Assembly (NCBI RefSeq): GCF_000299935.1
Contig: NZ_AMRL01000030.1
Span: 1-36,327, forward strand
Direction of reading: 5' to 3'
DNA length: 36,327 bases
DNA from: Oceanibaculum indicum P24
Lineage (GTDB): Bacteria; Pseudomonadota; Alphaproteobacteria; Oceanibaculales; Oceanibaculaceae
Positions 1 through 8,034 of the stretch are shown piece by piece. A model generated the notes under the pieces. It worked only from the letters and a program-made list of their open reading frames with translations, was not told the DNA's origin and made no database searches. The position numbers and the translations under genes are program-made. Numbering within the stretch: position 1 is the first letter of the stretch; each line of letters begins with the position of its first letter.

Positions 1-294
1 GCCGGCAGTGCCGCCGCCCAGCACCTGCTGGCGCGCCTGCTCGGTCGGCGACGGTTCCTGCGGGCGCGGCGCGCCCGGCTCCGGCGGGCGCAGCGTATAT
101 TGCGGCGGCAGGCTGAGCGGCGCACGCTTCACCACGGTGAACTCGTCCGGCGCGCGCTTGCCGAGACCCATCGCCTGCCTGGCCTCGCTGCAGCCGGCGA
201 GCAACCCGGCGGCGACAAGAAGAACGCCCGCCGCGCGCGCCGAGGCAAGCCAGCCCCGGCTGCCTGACCGATCCGTAATGCGCACCGTCTTCAT
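1..294 (-). CDS. DUF3035 family lipoprotein, N-terminal part
   Basis: The gene runs off the left edge; 98 codons are visible. The N-terminus has a charged stretch, a hydrophobic segment (about residues 21-34) and a lipobox ending LLAGC, with the acylated Cys at residue 35. It should therefore be exported, cut by signal peptidase II and lipid-anchored. After the Cys comes a proline-rich stretch containing PDEFTVVKRAPLSLPP and TLRPPEPGAPRPQE, the pattern of the alphaproteobacterial DUF3035 family, whose function is unknown. Its ATG shares an ATGA overlap with the stop of lspA, so it is translationally coupled to the enzyme that would process it. Family assignment rests on the motif and on the conserved position after lspA. 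The C-terminal part is not in the window. Confidence 0.8.
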   Translation of the reverse strand, partial: MKTVRITDRSGSRGWLASARAAGVLLVAAGLLAGCSEARQAMGLGKRAPDEFTVVKRAPLSLPPQYTLRPPEPGAPRPQEPSPTEQARQQVLGGGTAG

Positions 295-794
295 TCCTTC
301 TCTCCCGAAGCCTGGCCCGATGCCAGGAACAGCTCATGATACAGGATCATGACGACCCCAAGGCTGATCGCCGCATCGGCGATATTGAAAGCCGGCCAAT
401 GATAACCCGAAATGTGAAAATCGAGAAAATCCACGACAGCGCCAAACCGCAGCCGGTCGATCACATTGCCCAGCGCGCCGCCGATCACCGCCCCCAGCGC
501 CACCGCCAGCAGCGGATGCCGGGCCCGGCGCAGCCAGACGAACAGCCCGGCGGCAATCACCACCGCCACCGCCGACAGTATCCAGGGCACCCACTCCTGA
601 TGACCGGCGAACAGGCCGAAGCTGACCCCCCGGTTCCACACCGGCGTCAGGTTGAAGAAGCCGGTCAGCACGATCCGCCGCGGCGGGTCGAAGATCAGCG
701 ACAGCATCCATTCCTTCGTCGCCAGGTCGGCGACGAATATCAGCAGGGCGATGATCAATCCCAGCCGCGCAAGAGAACCGCCGGCTCGCGTCAC
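291..794 (-). CDS. lspA: Lipoprotein signal peptidase (signal peptidase II)
   Basis: Inner-membrane aspartyl protease that removes signal peptides from diacylglyceryl-modified prolipoproteins. The 167-residue length is normal for the family. Four hydrophobic segments are visible (about 9-24, 70-88, 96-112, 138-158). The two catalytic aspartates lie in the conserved motifs GNVIDR (D113) and FNIADAAI (D140). The start is GTG at 794, which overlaps the ileS stop as GTGA, so translation is coupled to ileS. Its own stop overlaps the next gene, a lipoprotein that is probably one of its substrates. The ileS-lspA order is widely conserved in Proteobacteria. Confidence 0.96.
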   Translation of the reverse strand: MTRAGGSLARLGLIIALLIFVADLATKEWMLSLIFDPPRRIVLTGFFNLTPVWNRGVSFGLFAGHQEWVPWILSAVAVVIAAGLFVWLRRARHPLLAVALGAVIGGALGNVIDRLRFGAVVDFLDFHISGYHWPAFNIADAAISLGVVMILYHELFLASGQASGEKE

Positions 795-3697
795 GCGGCG
801 GCCCCCTGGATGGTCTCAACCGCATCGGCGCAGCGCTGGCACACCGCCTCATGGCCCGGCACATGGCCAACCTCGGGCAGCTGCCGCCAGCAGCGCTCGC
901 ACTTCTCGCCGCCGGCCAGTCCCGGCACCACGGCCACGCCGGCGACATCCGGCAGGCGGAAGGCGTCCGCCGGTGCCGCGTCCGTGGTCAGGGTGGCGCC
1001 GGAGGTGATGAAGATCTCCGCCGCGTCCAGCCCCTCATAGGCCTTCACCGCCTCGCCCGAGACATGCACGGTGGGGTGCGCCTGCAGGGAGGAGCCGATG
1101 CGCTTCTGCGCGCGCTCCAGTTCCAGCGCGCCGGTGACGACACGGCGCACATCGCGCACGATCTCCCACTTCTCGGCCAGCGCCGCGTCCAGCCAGTCCA
1201 CCGGGACCTCGGGGAACAGCTCCAGATGCACCGACCAGTCCTCGGACGGGTGCCGGGCAAGCCAGGCCTCCTCCATGGTGAAGGGCATCATGGGCGCCAG
1301 CCAGGTGACGACGCTGTGGAACAGCCGGTCCACGACATAGAGGGCCGCCTTGCGGCGCGGGCTGTCCGGCGCGTCGCAATAGACCGCGTCCTTGCGCACG
1401 TCGAAATAGAAGGCCGACAGATCGACCGTCATGAACTGGATCATCGCCGCGACGATGCGCTTGAAGTCATAGACGCGGTAGCTGTCGCGCACCAGCCGGT
1501 CCAGCTCCGCCAGTCGGTGCAGCATCAGGCGCTCCAGCTCCGGCATCTCGGCCAGCGGCATGGCGGTGCCGTCATAGCCGTCCAGCGTGCCCAGCATCCA
1601 GCGCACCGTGTTGCGCATCTTGCGGTAGGCATCGGTGGTGGTCTTCAGGATTTCCGGGCCGATGCGCTGATCCTCGGCATAGTCGGTGCTGACCACCCAC
1701 AGGCGCAGGATATCGGCGCCGGACTGGTCGATCACATCCTGCGGGAACACCTGGTTGCCCAGCGACTTCGACATCTTGCGGCCGTCCTCGGCCATGGTGA
1801 AGCCGTGGGTGATGACCGCATCGTAGGGCGCGCGCCCGCGCGTGCCGCAGCTTTCGATGAGCGAGGAATGGAACCAGCCGCGATGCTGGTCGGTCCCTTC
1901 CAGATAGACATCCGCCGGCCATTTCAGGTCGGGCCGCTGCTCCAGCACGAAGGCATGGGTCGAGCCGGAATCGAACCAGACGTCGAGAATGTCGCGGACC
2001 TGCTCCCACGGCTCCAGATCGTTCACCAGCCCGGTGAGGAAGCGCTCCTTGGCACCCTCGGCGAACCAGGCATCCGCGCCTTCCGCCATGAAGGCATCGC
2101 GGATGCGCTGCGCAAGATCGTCACTGCCGGCGAAATCCGGGCCGGGGGCCAGCTCGCCGGTCTCCTTGTGGCGGAACACGGCGATCGGCACGCCCCAGGC
2201 GCGCTGGCGCGAGACCACCCAGTCCGGCTTGTTCTGGATCATCGAGCGCAGCCGGTTCTGCCCGCCCGCCGGATAGAAGGCGGTCTCGTCGATGGCCTTC
2301 AGCGACCGCGCGCGCAGGCTGTCGCCCTTGCCGTCGATGTCGCGGTCCATATGGATGAACCATTGCGGCGTGTTGCGGAAGATGATCGGCTTCTTGGAGC
2401 GCCAGCTGTGCGGATACTGATGCTTCAGCCGCCCCCGCGCGACCATCATGCCCGCCGCCGCCAGCGCATCGATCACAGCCTGGTTGGCATCGCCCTTCTC
2501 GCCCGTGTCGGTGATGATTCGGCGGCCCTCGAAGCCGGGCGCTTCCTTCGTGAAGAAGCCGTCATCATCCACCGTGAAGGGGATGGTGGTGTCGATGCCG
2601 CGCGCGGAAAGCTCGCGCGCATTATCCATCCAGGCCTCGAAGTCGTCCGCGCCATGGCCGGGGGCGGTGTGCACGAAGCCGGTACCGGCATCGTCGGTCA
2701 CATGGTCGCCCGCCAGCAGCGGCACGTCGAACTCGTAGCCCTGACCGCGCAGCGGATGGGCGCAGATACCGCCGGCAAGCGCCTCGCCCGGTACGCCGGT
2801 CAGCCGCTCATAGCCATCGACCTTGGCCGCCTTCAGCACGCCCTCGGCCAGCGCATCGGCCAGGATCAGCTTCTGCCCCTTCGCCGCCCAGTTGCCCTCC
2901 GGCGCGTCCGTCACCTCATAGAGGCCGTAGGAGATGCGATCCGAATAGCAGATCGCCCGGTTGCCCGGCATGGTCCAGGGGGTGGTGGTCCAGATCACCA
3001 CGCTGGCGCCGTCCAGCGCCGGGTCGCCCGCCTTCACGACGGGGAAACGCACGAAGATCGTATCCGACTGGTAGTCGTGATACTCGATCTCAGCCTCGGC
3101 CAGCGCGGTCTTCTCGACGACCGACCACATGACCGGCTTGGAGCCGCGATAGAGCTGGCCGGTGCGCGCGAATTTCTGCAGCTCGGCGGCGATGATCGCC
3201 TCGGCCTCATAGGCCATGGTGAGGTAGGGGCGGTCCCAGTCGCCCTCGACGCCCAGCCGGCGGAACTCCTCGGACTGGATGGCGACCCATTTTTCCGCAT
3301 AGCGCCGGCATTCGGCGCGGAAATCGTTGATCGGCACCTCGTCCTTGTTGCGGCCGGCGGCGCGGTATTCCTCCTCCACCTTCCATTCGATGGGCAGGCC
3401 GTGGCAGTCCCAGCCGGGGACGTAGTTGGAATCCTTGCCCAGCATCTGCTGCGAGCGGGTGACCACATCCTTCAGCGTCTTGTTCAGCGCGTGGCCGATA
3501 TGCAGATGGCCGTTGGCATAAGGCGGGCCGTCATGCAGCACGAACAGCGGCCGGCCCTTGGCAACTTCCCGCATCTTCCGGTACAGGCCGATCTTCTGCC
3601 AGCGCTCGATCAGGCGTGGCTCCATCTGCGGCAGGCCCGCGCGCATCGGGAAATCGGTCTTCGGCAGAAAGACGGTCGCTTTGTAATCAACGCTCAT
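791..3697 (-). CDS. ileS: Isoleucyl-tRNA synthetase
   Basis: Class I aminoacyl-tRNA synthetase that charges tRNA-Ile, with CP1 editing. From the ATG at 3697 it has 968 residues. The HIGH signature is at 66-69 and KMSKS at 641-645. The C-terminal zinc-ribbon cysteines are two CxxC pairs at about 933/936 and 953/956. A TTG six codons upstream also keeps the frame open, but [20 protein letters not shown] is the usual alphaproteobacterial N-terminus and the ATG is preceded by AAGAG, so ATG is preferred. It lies 68 nt downstream of ribF and overlaps lspA. No truncation or missing catalytic motif is seen. Confidence 0.97.
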   Translation of the reverse strand: MSVDYKATVFLPKTDFPMRAGLPQMEPRLIERWQKIGLYRKMREVAKGRPLFVLHDGPPYANGHLHIGHALNKTLKDVVTRSQQMLGKDSNYVPGWDCHGLPIEWKVEEEYRAAGRNKDEVPINDFRAECRRYAEKWVAIQSEEFRRLGVEGDWDRPYLTMAYEAEAIIAAELQKFARTGQLYRGSKPVMWSVVEKTALAEAEIEYHDYQSDTIFVRFPVVKAGDPALDGASVVIWTTTPWTMPGNRAICYSDRISYGLYEVTDAPEGNWAAKGQKLILADALAEGVLKAAKVDGYERLTGVPGEALAGGICAHPLRGQGYEFDVPLLAGDHVTDDAGTGFVHTAPGHGADDFEAWMDNARELSARGIDTTIPFTVDDDGFFTKEAPGFEGRRIITDTGEKGDANQAVIDALAAAGMMVARGRLKHQYPHSWRSKKPIIFRNTPQWFIHMDRDIDGKGDSLRARSLKAIDETAFYPAGGQNRLRSMIQNKPDWVVSRQRAWGVPIAVFRHKETGELAPGPDFAGSDDLAQRIRDAFMAEGADAWFAEGAKERFLTGLVNDLEPWEQVRDILDVWFDSGSTHAFVLEQRPDLKWPADVYLEGTDQHRGWFHSSLIESCGTRGRAPYDAVITHGFTMAEDGRKMSKSLGNQVFPQDVIDQSGADILRLWVVSTDYAEDQRIGPEILKTTTDAYRKMRNTVRWMLGTLDGYDGTAMPLAEMPELERLMLHRLAELDRLVRDSYRVYDFKRIVAAMIQFMTVDLSAFYFDVRKDAVYCDAPDSPRRKAALYVVDRLFHSVVTWLAPMMPFTMEEAWLARHPSEDWSVHLELFPEVPVDWLDAALAEKWEIVRDVRRVVTGALELERAQKRIGSSLQAHPTVHVSGEAVKAYEGLDAAEIFITSGATLTTDAAPADAFRLPDVAGVAVVPGLAGGEKCERCWRQLPEVGHVPGHEAVCQRCADAVETIQGAAA

Positions 3698-3765
3698 CGA
3701 ACGAACTCTTGGCAATCGAGAGGGGATATCCCCGAAAATCGTGACGCGCCGGCCCGTGTGGTGCC

Positions 3766-4731
3766 TCAGCTTGCGCCGGCGGCAGAACCGCGCGGCCGTG
3801 CGGCAGCAAGCATTTCCCGCACCACGCGGCAGTCGAGGGCGATTTGTGCCTGCAAAGCGTCCAGCCCGTCAAACTTCTTCTCCGGCCGCACATAATCGAC
3901 CAGCCGGACGCTGATCCGCCGGCCATAGAGGTCGCCGGTGAAGTCCAGCAGATGCACCTCCATCAGGTCGCCGCGATCGGCCACCGTCGGGCGGATGCCG
4001 AAATTGGCCGCCCCGGCATGCCAGGGGCCATGACCATCGATCTGCGCCTCCACCGCATAGATGCCGCGCGCCGGGTGTAGCACCTTGCCAAGCCGGAAAT
4101 TCGCCGTCGGATAGCCGATGGTGCGGCCGATCTGGTCGCCGCGCTCCACCACGCCCTGCAGCGTCCAGTAGCGGTCCAGCAGCGCCGCCGCCTCGGCCGG
4201 CTTGCCCTCGGCCAGCAGCGCGCGGATACGGCTGGACGAACAGACCCCGCCATCCGGGGCCGGCACCGGCGCCAGCGTTGTCACGCCGAAGCCATGGCGC
4301 CCGCCCAGCTCGCGCAGCAGCGCCACATCACCGCCGCGCTTGTGGCCGAAATGGAAATCCTCGCCCACCACCACATGGGAGACGCCGAACTTGCGCACCA
4401 GGATTTCCGCGACGAACTCCGCCGCCGGCAGCAGCGACAGCGCCCGGTCGAAGCTCTGCACATAGGTGGCGTCCAGCCCGGTGGCAGCCAGCAGCGCCAG
4501 CTTTTCCTCCGGCCCGTACAGCAGGAAGGGGGCGGCGTCCGGCTGGAACAGCAGGCGGGGATGCGGCTCGAAGGTCAGCGCGGCGGACGGGCAGCCGCGT
4601 TCGGCGGCGATGGCGCGTGCACGGTCAATCAGCGCACGGTGCCCCAGATGCACCCCGTCCATATTGCCGATGGCGATGGCGGCGCCGCGTTCGGCCGCCG
4701 GAATCGCCGCGAGATCGCGCCAGATGCGCAT
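3766..4731 (-). CDS. ribF: Bifunctional riboflavin kinase / FAD synthetase
   Basis: Converts riboflavin to FMN and FMN to FAD in the cytoplasm. The 321-residue protein has the N-terminal FAD synthetase domain with the nucleotidyltransferase motif [10 protein letters not shown] (22-31). The usual Phe before Asp is Met here. The SSSRIR motif follows at about residue 165. The C-terminal riboflavin kinase domain carries the YPTAN motif and PARGIYAV. The gene leads the ribF-ileS-lspA set and sits 151 nt downstream of the MaoC gene. No clear terminator or strong promoter was found in that gap, so it may have a weak own promoter or read-through. See also the DUF120 protein at 26498-26908, a possible second flavin-related kinase fold. 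Confidence 0.95.
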   Translation of the reverse strand: MRIWRDLAAIPAAERGAAIAIGNMDGVHLGHRALIDRARAIAAERGCPSAALTFEPHPRLLFQPDAAPFLLYGPEEKLALLAATGLDATYVQSFDRALSLLPAAEFVAEILVRKFGVSHVVVGEDFHFGHKRGGDVALLRELGGRHGFGVTTLAPVPAPDGGVCSSSRIRALLAEGKPAEAAALLDRYWTLQGVVERGDQIGRTIGYPTANFRLGKVLHPARGIYAVEAQIDGHGPWHAGAANFGIRPTVADRGDLMEVHLLDFTGDLYGRRISVRLVDYVRPEKKFDGLDALQAQIALDCRVVREMLAAARPRGSAAGAS

Positions 4732-4882
4732 GGCCCTGCCCGTTATGTTGCACGAAAGCGGCCTGTAAGCTGGCCAATCTGGCCGGCAAGATCAACAGAC
4801 TCTTATGCGGATGGGCGATTTCCAGCCGATTTGCCGCACCAAAGGGCGCTTGTCATGCCCGGCAAGACAGGAAGGGAGAAAC

Positions 4883-5329
4883 CTAATCCGCGGCCTCGGC
4901 ACGGGCGGGGACCATCACCGTCGCCTCGCCATCCAGCACCGCCTTGTTACCGACATGGCAGATGGTTTCCAGAACCACCCGGTTCTTGTCGGGGAAGATG
5001 TCCTTCACCGTCACGCGGGCGGTCACCGTATCGCCGATGCGCACCGGCGCCTTGAAGGCCAGCGTCTGGTTGAGGTAGATGCAGCCCGGCCCCGGCAGCT
5101 TCGTGCCCAGCACGGTGGATATCAGACTCGCCGACAGCAGGCCATGGGCGATACGGCCGCGAAACACGGTCTGGCCAGCATATTGCTCGTCCAGATGCAC
5201 CGGGTTGGTATCGCCGGAGATACCAGCGAACAGCACAATATCGGCCTCGGTCACCGTCTTGCTGAAACTCGCGGTCTGGCCGACCGCCAGCTCGTCGATA
5301 TAGGCGCCGCGCCTTTCCTCAAGCGACAT
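4883..5329 (-). CDS. MaoC-type (R)-enoyl-CoA hydratase
   Basis: A 148-residue single hot-dog fold protein. The hydratase-2 motif is seen as SGDTNPVHLD followed by FRGRIAHGLL, providing the catalytic Asp and His. Related PhaJ-type enzymes hydrate trans-2-enoyl-CoA to (R)-3-hydroxyacyl-CoA, linking beta-oxidation to polyhydroxyalkanoate or other acyl pathways. The exact substrate cannot be read from sequence. The ATG at 5329 is chosen because GGGGAG lies just upstream; an in-frame ATG at 5341 and a longer open frame are less likely. It is transcribed in the same direction as the ribF operon and lies just past the terminator of the peroxiredoxin gene. Confidence 0.88.
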   Translation of the reverse strand: MSLEERRGAYIDELAVGQTASFSKTVTEADIVLFAGISGDTNPVHLDEQYAGQTVFRGRIAHGLLSASLISTVLGTKLPGPGCIYLNQTLAFKAPVRIGDTVTARVTVKDIFPDKNRVVLETICHVGNKAVLDGEATVMVPARAEAAD

Positions 5330-5423
5330 CGGACTCCCCATTGCTGCAATGCACAATGGGACGGGACTATACGGCCAAATCCGGCCCTCCACAAGCGAGC
5401 GCTAAAGCAAACCCGCATCCACG

Positions 5424-5449
5424 AAAAAGGCGCCGCAAGCGGCGCCTTT
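5424..5449 (-). terminator. Intrinsic terminator of the peroxiredoxin gene
   Basis: Perfect inverted repeat AAAGGCGCCGC / GCGGCGCCTTT with a very tight loop, followed on the minus strand by a run of five T. It lies 24 nt past the stop of the gene at 5473-5955 and so ends that transcript before the MaoC gene. Confidence 0.85.
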
Positions 5450-5472
5450 CCCGATATTCCCTGCGCAGAAGC

Positions 5473-5955
5473 TTACAGCTTCGCCAGGATGCTCTCGGCG
5501 CTGGAGACCTGGAAGGCGCCCGGCTCCTCGACCTCAAGTCGGGTGACCTTGCCGTCATCCACGATCATGGCGTAGCGCTGCGAGCGCACGCCCATGCCAC
5601 GCGCGGTCAGGTCCAGCTCCAGCCCGACCGCCTTGGTGAAGGCAGCGCTGCCGTCGGCCAGCATGACGACCTTGCCGTCGCTCTTCTGGTCCTTGGCCCA
5701 GGCGTCCATGACGAAGGCATCGTTCACCGACAGGCAGGCGATGGTATCCACACCCTTGCCCTTCAGATCGGCGGCCTTCTCGACGAAGCCCGGCACATGC
5801 TTGGCCGAGCAGGTCGGGGTGAAGGCGCCCGGCAGGGCGAACAGCACGACCTTCTTGCCCTTGAAGAAATCGTCGGTGGACACCTCGTTGATGCCGTCGG
5901 CGGTCTTCACCTGCAGCGTCACGGACGGAATCTTGTCGCCAACCTTGATCGTCAT
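5473..5955 (-). CDS. Peroxiredoxin, Prx5/AhpE-like (glutaredoxin-dependent type)
   Basis: Thiol peroxidase of 160 residues that reduces hydrogen peroxide and alkyl hydroperoxides in the cytoplasm. The peroxidatic Cys is C49 in the motif PGAFTPTC. A further Cys (C74, in TIACLSVND) is present. Proteins of this type (the hybrid Prx5 family) are usually recycled by glutaredoxin or thioredoxin; that part is family knowledge. It stands alone, with its own terminator downstream. Upstream it is divergent from yqgE. A TATAGT hexamer on the minus strand at 6029-6034 is a possible -10, but the -35 is poor. Confidence 0.93.
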   Translation of the reverse strand: MTIKVGDKIPSVTLQVKTADGINEVSTDDFFKGKKVVLFALPGAFTPTCSAKHVPGFVEKAADLKGKGVDTIACLSVNDAFVMDAWAKDQKSDGKVVMLADGSAAFTKAVGLELDLTARGMGVRSQRYAMIVDDGKVTRLEVEEPGAFQVSSAESILAKL

Positions 5956-6084
5956 CGGACGTCATCCCTTCTCTGGATTTTCAGCGTTGCGCGGCGGAAA
6001 TGCGGAACCTCGCCGGCTTTCGTGGCAGACTATAACGCAACGCCCGGCTAAATCCAGACGTGGCAGGCCATAGCCAGGACGTGA

Positions 6085-6113
6085 TTTACCTGACCGCCGC
6101 CCCCAAATATAGT
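6085..6113 (+). promoter_or_regulatory. Sigma70-type promoter for yqgE
   Basis: TTTACC, 17 nt spacer, TATAGT. The predicted start near 6120 gives a leader of about 20 nt before the yqgE start codon. Confidence 0.55.
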
Positions 6114-6139
6114 GACGATATTCTGACGCCTGCGATGAG

Positions 6140-6751
6140 ATGCCGATGAGCTTCGACGACAGGAACAATCCGGGGGACGACCCGCACGGCGATGATGGCT
6201 ACCTGACGGGCAAGCTGCTGATCGCCATGCCGACGATGCGCGACCCGCGCTTCGCCCGGTCGGTCATCTATCTGTGCGCCCATAATGAAGAGGGTGCCAT
6301 GGGGCTGGTGGTGAACCGGCTGATCGGCACGCTGACCTTTACCGACCTGATGGCGCAGCTGAACCTCTCTGCCCCAATGGCCGAGCCGGAGAAGAAGATC
6401 CATTTCGGCGGGCCGGTGGAGACCAGCCGGGGTTTCGTGCTGCACAGCGCGGAATACCAGCAGGAAGAGACCATGCTGGTCGATAATGGCTTCGGGCTGA
6501 CCGCGACTATCGACATCTTGCGCGCCATCGCCAATGGCGGCGGCCCCAGCCGCTCGCTGCTGGCGCTGGGCTATGCCGGCTGGGGGCCGGGGCAGCTCGA
6601 TACCGAAATCCAGGAAAATGGCTGGCTCAGCGTCGATGCCGATGCCGCGCTGGTGTTCGATGAAGGTGATCTCGACCATAAATGGGAGCGCGCCATGGCG
6701 AAGATCGGCGTCGAACCCAGCATGTTGTCGGGCGAGGCCGGCAGGGCGTAG
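6140..6751 (+). CDS. YqgE/AlgH family protein
   Basis: 203 residues with the family-typical sequence: TGKLLIAMPTMRDPRFARSV near the N-terminus, then GAMGLVVNRL, FGGPVETSRGFVLHS, and LALGYAGWGPGQLDTEIQENGW. The biochemical function is not established. AlgH was named from Pseudomonas alginate regulation, and homologs are widespread single-domain cytoplasmic proteins. An alternative start two codons later (ATG 6146) has GATGAGA upstream and is equally possible. The gene has its own promoter and is divergent from the peroxiredoxin gene. It is convergent with the acetyltransferase. Confidence 0.92.
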   Translation: MPMSFDDRNNPGDDPHGDDGYLTGKLLIAMPTMRDPRFARSVIYLCAHNEEGAMGLVVNRLIGTLTFTDLMAQLNLSAPMAEPEKKIHFGGPVETSRGFVLHSAEYQQEETMLVDNGFGLTATIDILRAIANGGGPSRSLLALGYAGWGPGQLDTEIQENGWLSVDADAALVFDEGDLDHKWERAMAKIGVEPSMLSGEAGRA

Positions 6752-6773
6752 AGGCTGGGCGTAAAGGCTGGAC

Positions 6774-7364
6774 TTAAAGCCGGTCCCGCAGGTCTTCGCG
6801 CAGGATAGCGAACAGCAGATGGTCCTGCCAGGCGCCGTCGATCTTCAGATAACCACGCGCCAGCCCTTCGCGGCTGAACCCGGCCTTTTCCAGCACCCGC
6901 CGGCTGGACTCATTATGTACCAGGCAGGCCGCCTCCACCCGGTGCAGCCCCAGCGTGCCGAAGGCGAAGCGCAGGCCAAGCCGCACCGCCTCCGTCATAT
7001 AGCCCTGGCCGGCGAAGGGCACGCCCATCCAGTAGCCGTAGCTGCCGCACTGCGCCACGCCGCGCCGCACATTGCCCAGCGTGATACCGCCCAGCAGCTG
7101 GTCGTCATCCTTGCGGAACAGGAAGAAGGCGTAGCCCTCGTCGCGCTCCCACTCCTCGGCATAGCGCTGCAGGCGGCGGCGATAGGAGGCCCGGCTCAGC
7201 GCATCGCCGGCCCAGGTCGGCTCCCAGGGGGTCAGGAAATCGCGGCTGAGCGCGCGCAATTCCGCCCATTGCCGCCAGTCGCGCCGACGCGGCGGGCGCA
7301 GGTAGAGCCGCTCGCCCCAGAGGGCGGTTTCCGGCGTCGAGGGCGTCAGAAATGTCAGAACCAC
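6774..7364 (-). CDS. GNAT family N-acetyltransferase, RimJ-like
   Basis: 196 residues. The acetyl-CoA binding region is seen in GYWMGVPFAGQGYMTEAV, and the C-terminal GNAT part in VHNESSRRVLEKAGF. The layout and the N-terminal LYLRPPRRRDW fit the RimJ/RimL group that acetylates protein N-termini (ribosomal S5 or L7/L12 in E. coli), but the substrate is not proven here. The start used is GTG at 7364; no ATG fits. A TATAGC on the minus strand lies immediately upstream, so the message may have an extremely short leader. It is convergent with yqgE, 22 nt apart. Confidence 0.85.
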   Translation of the reverse strand: MVLTFLTPSTPETALWGERLYLRPPRRRDWRQWAELRALSRDFLTPWEPTWAGDALSRASYRRRLQRYAEEWERDEGYAFFLFRKDDDQLLGGITLGNVRRGVAQCGSYGYWMGVPFAGQGYMTEAVRLGLRFAFGTLGLHRVEAACLVHNESSRRVLEKAGFSREGLARGYLKIDGAWQDHLLFAILREDLRDRL

Positions 7365-7464
7365 ACGCTATAATGACATTGCCACGCGACCGGGGTAAAG
7401 CACCCGGTACGGTCATCCCCGGCGCAATAAGAGTCTTTTCCGCGCCTTTCGCACCGATCCGCCG

Positions 7465-7493
7465 TTGACAGAAGGGGGTGCGGTCCGTATGTT
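7465..7493 (+). promoter_or_regulatory. Strong sigma70-type promoter for rpmJ
   Basis: Perfect -35 TTGACA, 17 nt spacer, -10 TATGTT. The predicted start is near 7500, about 32 nt before the rpmJ ATG. This is one of the closest matches to consensus in the window, fitting a ribosomal protein gene. Confidence 0.85.
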
Positions 7494-7531
7494 CCCGGCC
7501 TCTTTCCATTCGACATACGAGGATTGCGGCG

Positions 7532-7657
7532 ATGAAGATCGTCAATTCGCTGAAGTCGATCAAGCAGCGCGACAAGAACTGCCGCATCGTGCGTCGTCGT
7601 GGTCGCCTGTATGTGATCAACAAAAAGAATCCCCGCTTCAAGGCCCGCCAGGGTTAA
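7532..7657 (+). CDS. rpmJ: Ribosomal protein bL36, zinc-free type
   Basis: A 41-residue basic protein: [20 protein letters not shown], then [20 protein letters not shown] and a final G. This is the longer L36 form that lacks the CxxC-Cys-His zinc ribbon; only one Cys (C17) remains. It is a component of the large ribosomal subunit. The gene is a stand-alone unit with a strong promoter upstream and a strong terminator downstream. GAGG lies 9 nt before the ATG. It is short enough to be missed by length-filtered gene finding. Confidence 0.97.
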   Translation: MKIVNSLKSIKQRDKNCRIVRRRGRLYVINKKNPRFKARQG

Positions 7658-7695
7658 GTCCCAGGGGCTGAGTCGCGGTTTCTACCGCTATTCGT

Positions 7696-7728
7696 AAAAC
7701 CGCCGGCGCCGCAAGGCCCGGCGGTTTT
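7696..7728 (+). terminator. Intrinsic terminator of rpmJ
   Basis: Stem AAAACCGCCGG / CCGGCGGTTTT of 11 bp, capped by a small GCC-GCAA-GGC hairpin. The T-rich end continues on the plus strand. It lies 38 nt past the rpmJ stop. Confidence 0.85.
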
Positions 7729-7801
7729 CGTTTGCGTGGGTTTTGGACTGCTCCCTCTTCCCTTGCGTGAGAGGGTAAGAAAATACTCGCCCTCTCCAAC
7801 C

Positions 7802-7902
7802 GTCACCCCCGCACTTGTTGCGGGGGTCCAGGCCTCGGCTCGCTGGATATCCGCCGAGCAGGCTAAAGCCTGGATTCCCGGGACAAGCCCGGGAATGGCG
7901 AC
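7802..7902. repeat. Paired REP-like element, copy 1
   Basis: Two related palindromic units in opposite orientation. Unit 1 (7802-7832) forms CCCCCGCA-CTTGT-TGCGGGGG. Unit 2 (7869-7898) forms ATTCCCGGG-ACAAG-CCCGGGAAT. Unit 2 reverse-complemented resembles unit 1 (GTCA..CCCG..CTTGT..CGGG..TCCAGG). The spacer also holds a CTCGGC/GCCGAG pair. The same element recurs at 32153-32268 and 36001-36099, always between genes. Open frames reading through it give spurious protein text and are not annotated. It fills most of the 377-nt gap between rpmJ and glcD; the rest is the rpmJ terminator and the glcD promoter. Confidence 0.88.
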
Positions 7903-7980
7903 GGAGAAATGAGGCGGCACGGTAAGCCATTATTCTTCCCACCTCCCCATTGCCCCCGGCTGCGCCTGGCTGTATGCAGG

Positions 7981-8011
7981 ATGACAAATAAAGGCCCAAC
8001 TGGTATTACCA
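7981..8011 (+). promoter_or_regulatory. glcD promoter with overlapping TGGT-N3-ACCA operator
   Basis: -35 ATGACA (7981-7986), 17 nt, -10 TATTAC (8004-8009). The palindrome TGGTATTACCA (8001-8011) sits on the -10. TGGT-N3-ACCA is the half-site pattern of FadR-subfamily GntR repressors (PdhR, LldR, GlcC, FadR). The placement implies repression by blocking RNA polymerase. GAGGGAGGA at 8021-8029 is a strong ribosome binding site for the ATG at 8035. Confidence 0.7.
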
Positions 8012-8034
8012 ATATGGGTTGAGGGAGGACAGAA

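Noticed and set aside
851-3895. Very long open frame (about 1000 codons) opposite ileS
   Set aside because: It is antisense to a clear ileS, full of His/Arg/Gln-rich low-complexity text, and is the usual by-product of strong GC bias at third codon positions.
7654-7999. Short proteins with text such as SRACPGNPGFSL read from the REP element
   Set aside because: This peptide text comes from translating the palindromic repeat and recurs at each REP copy, so it is not a gene.
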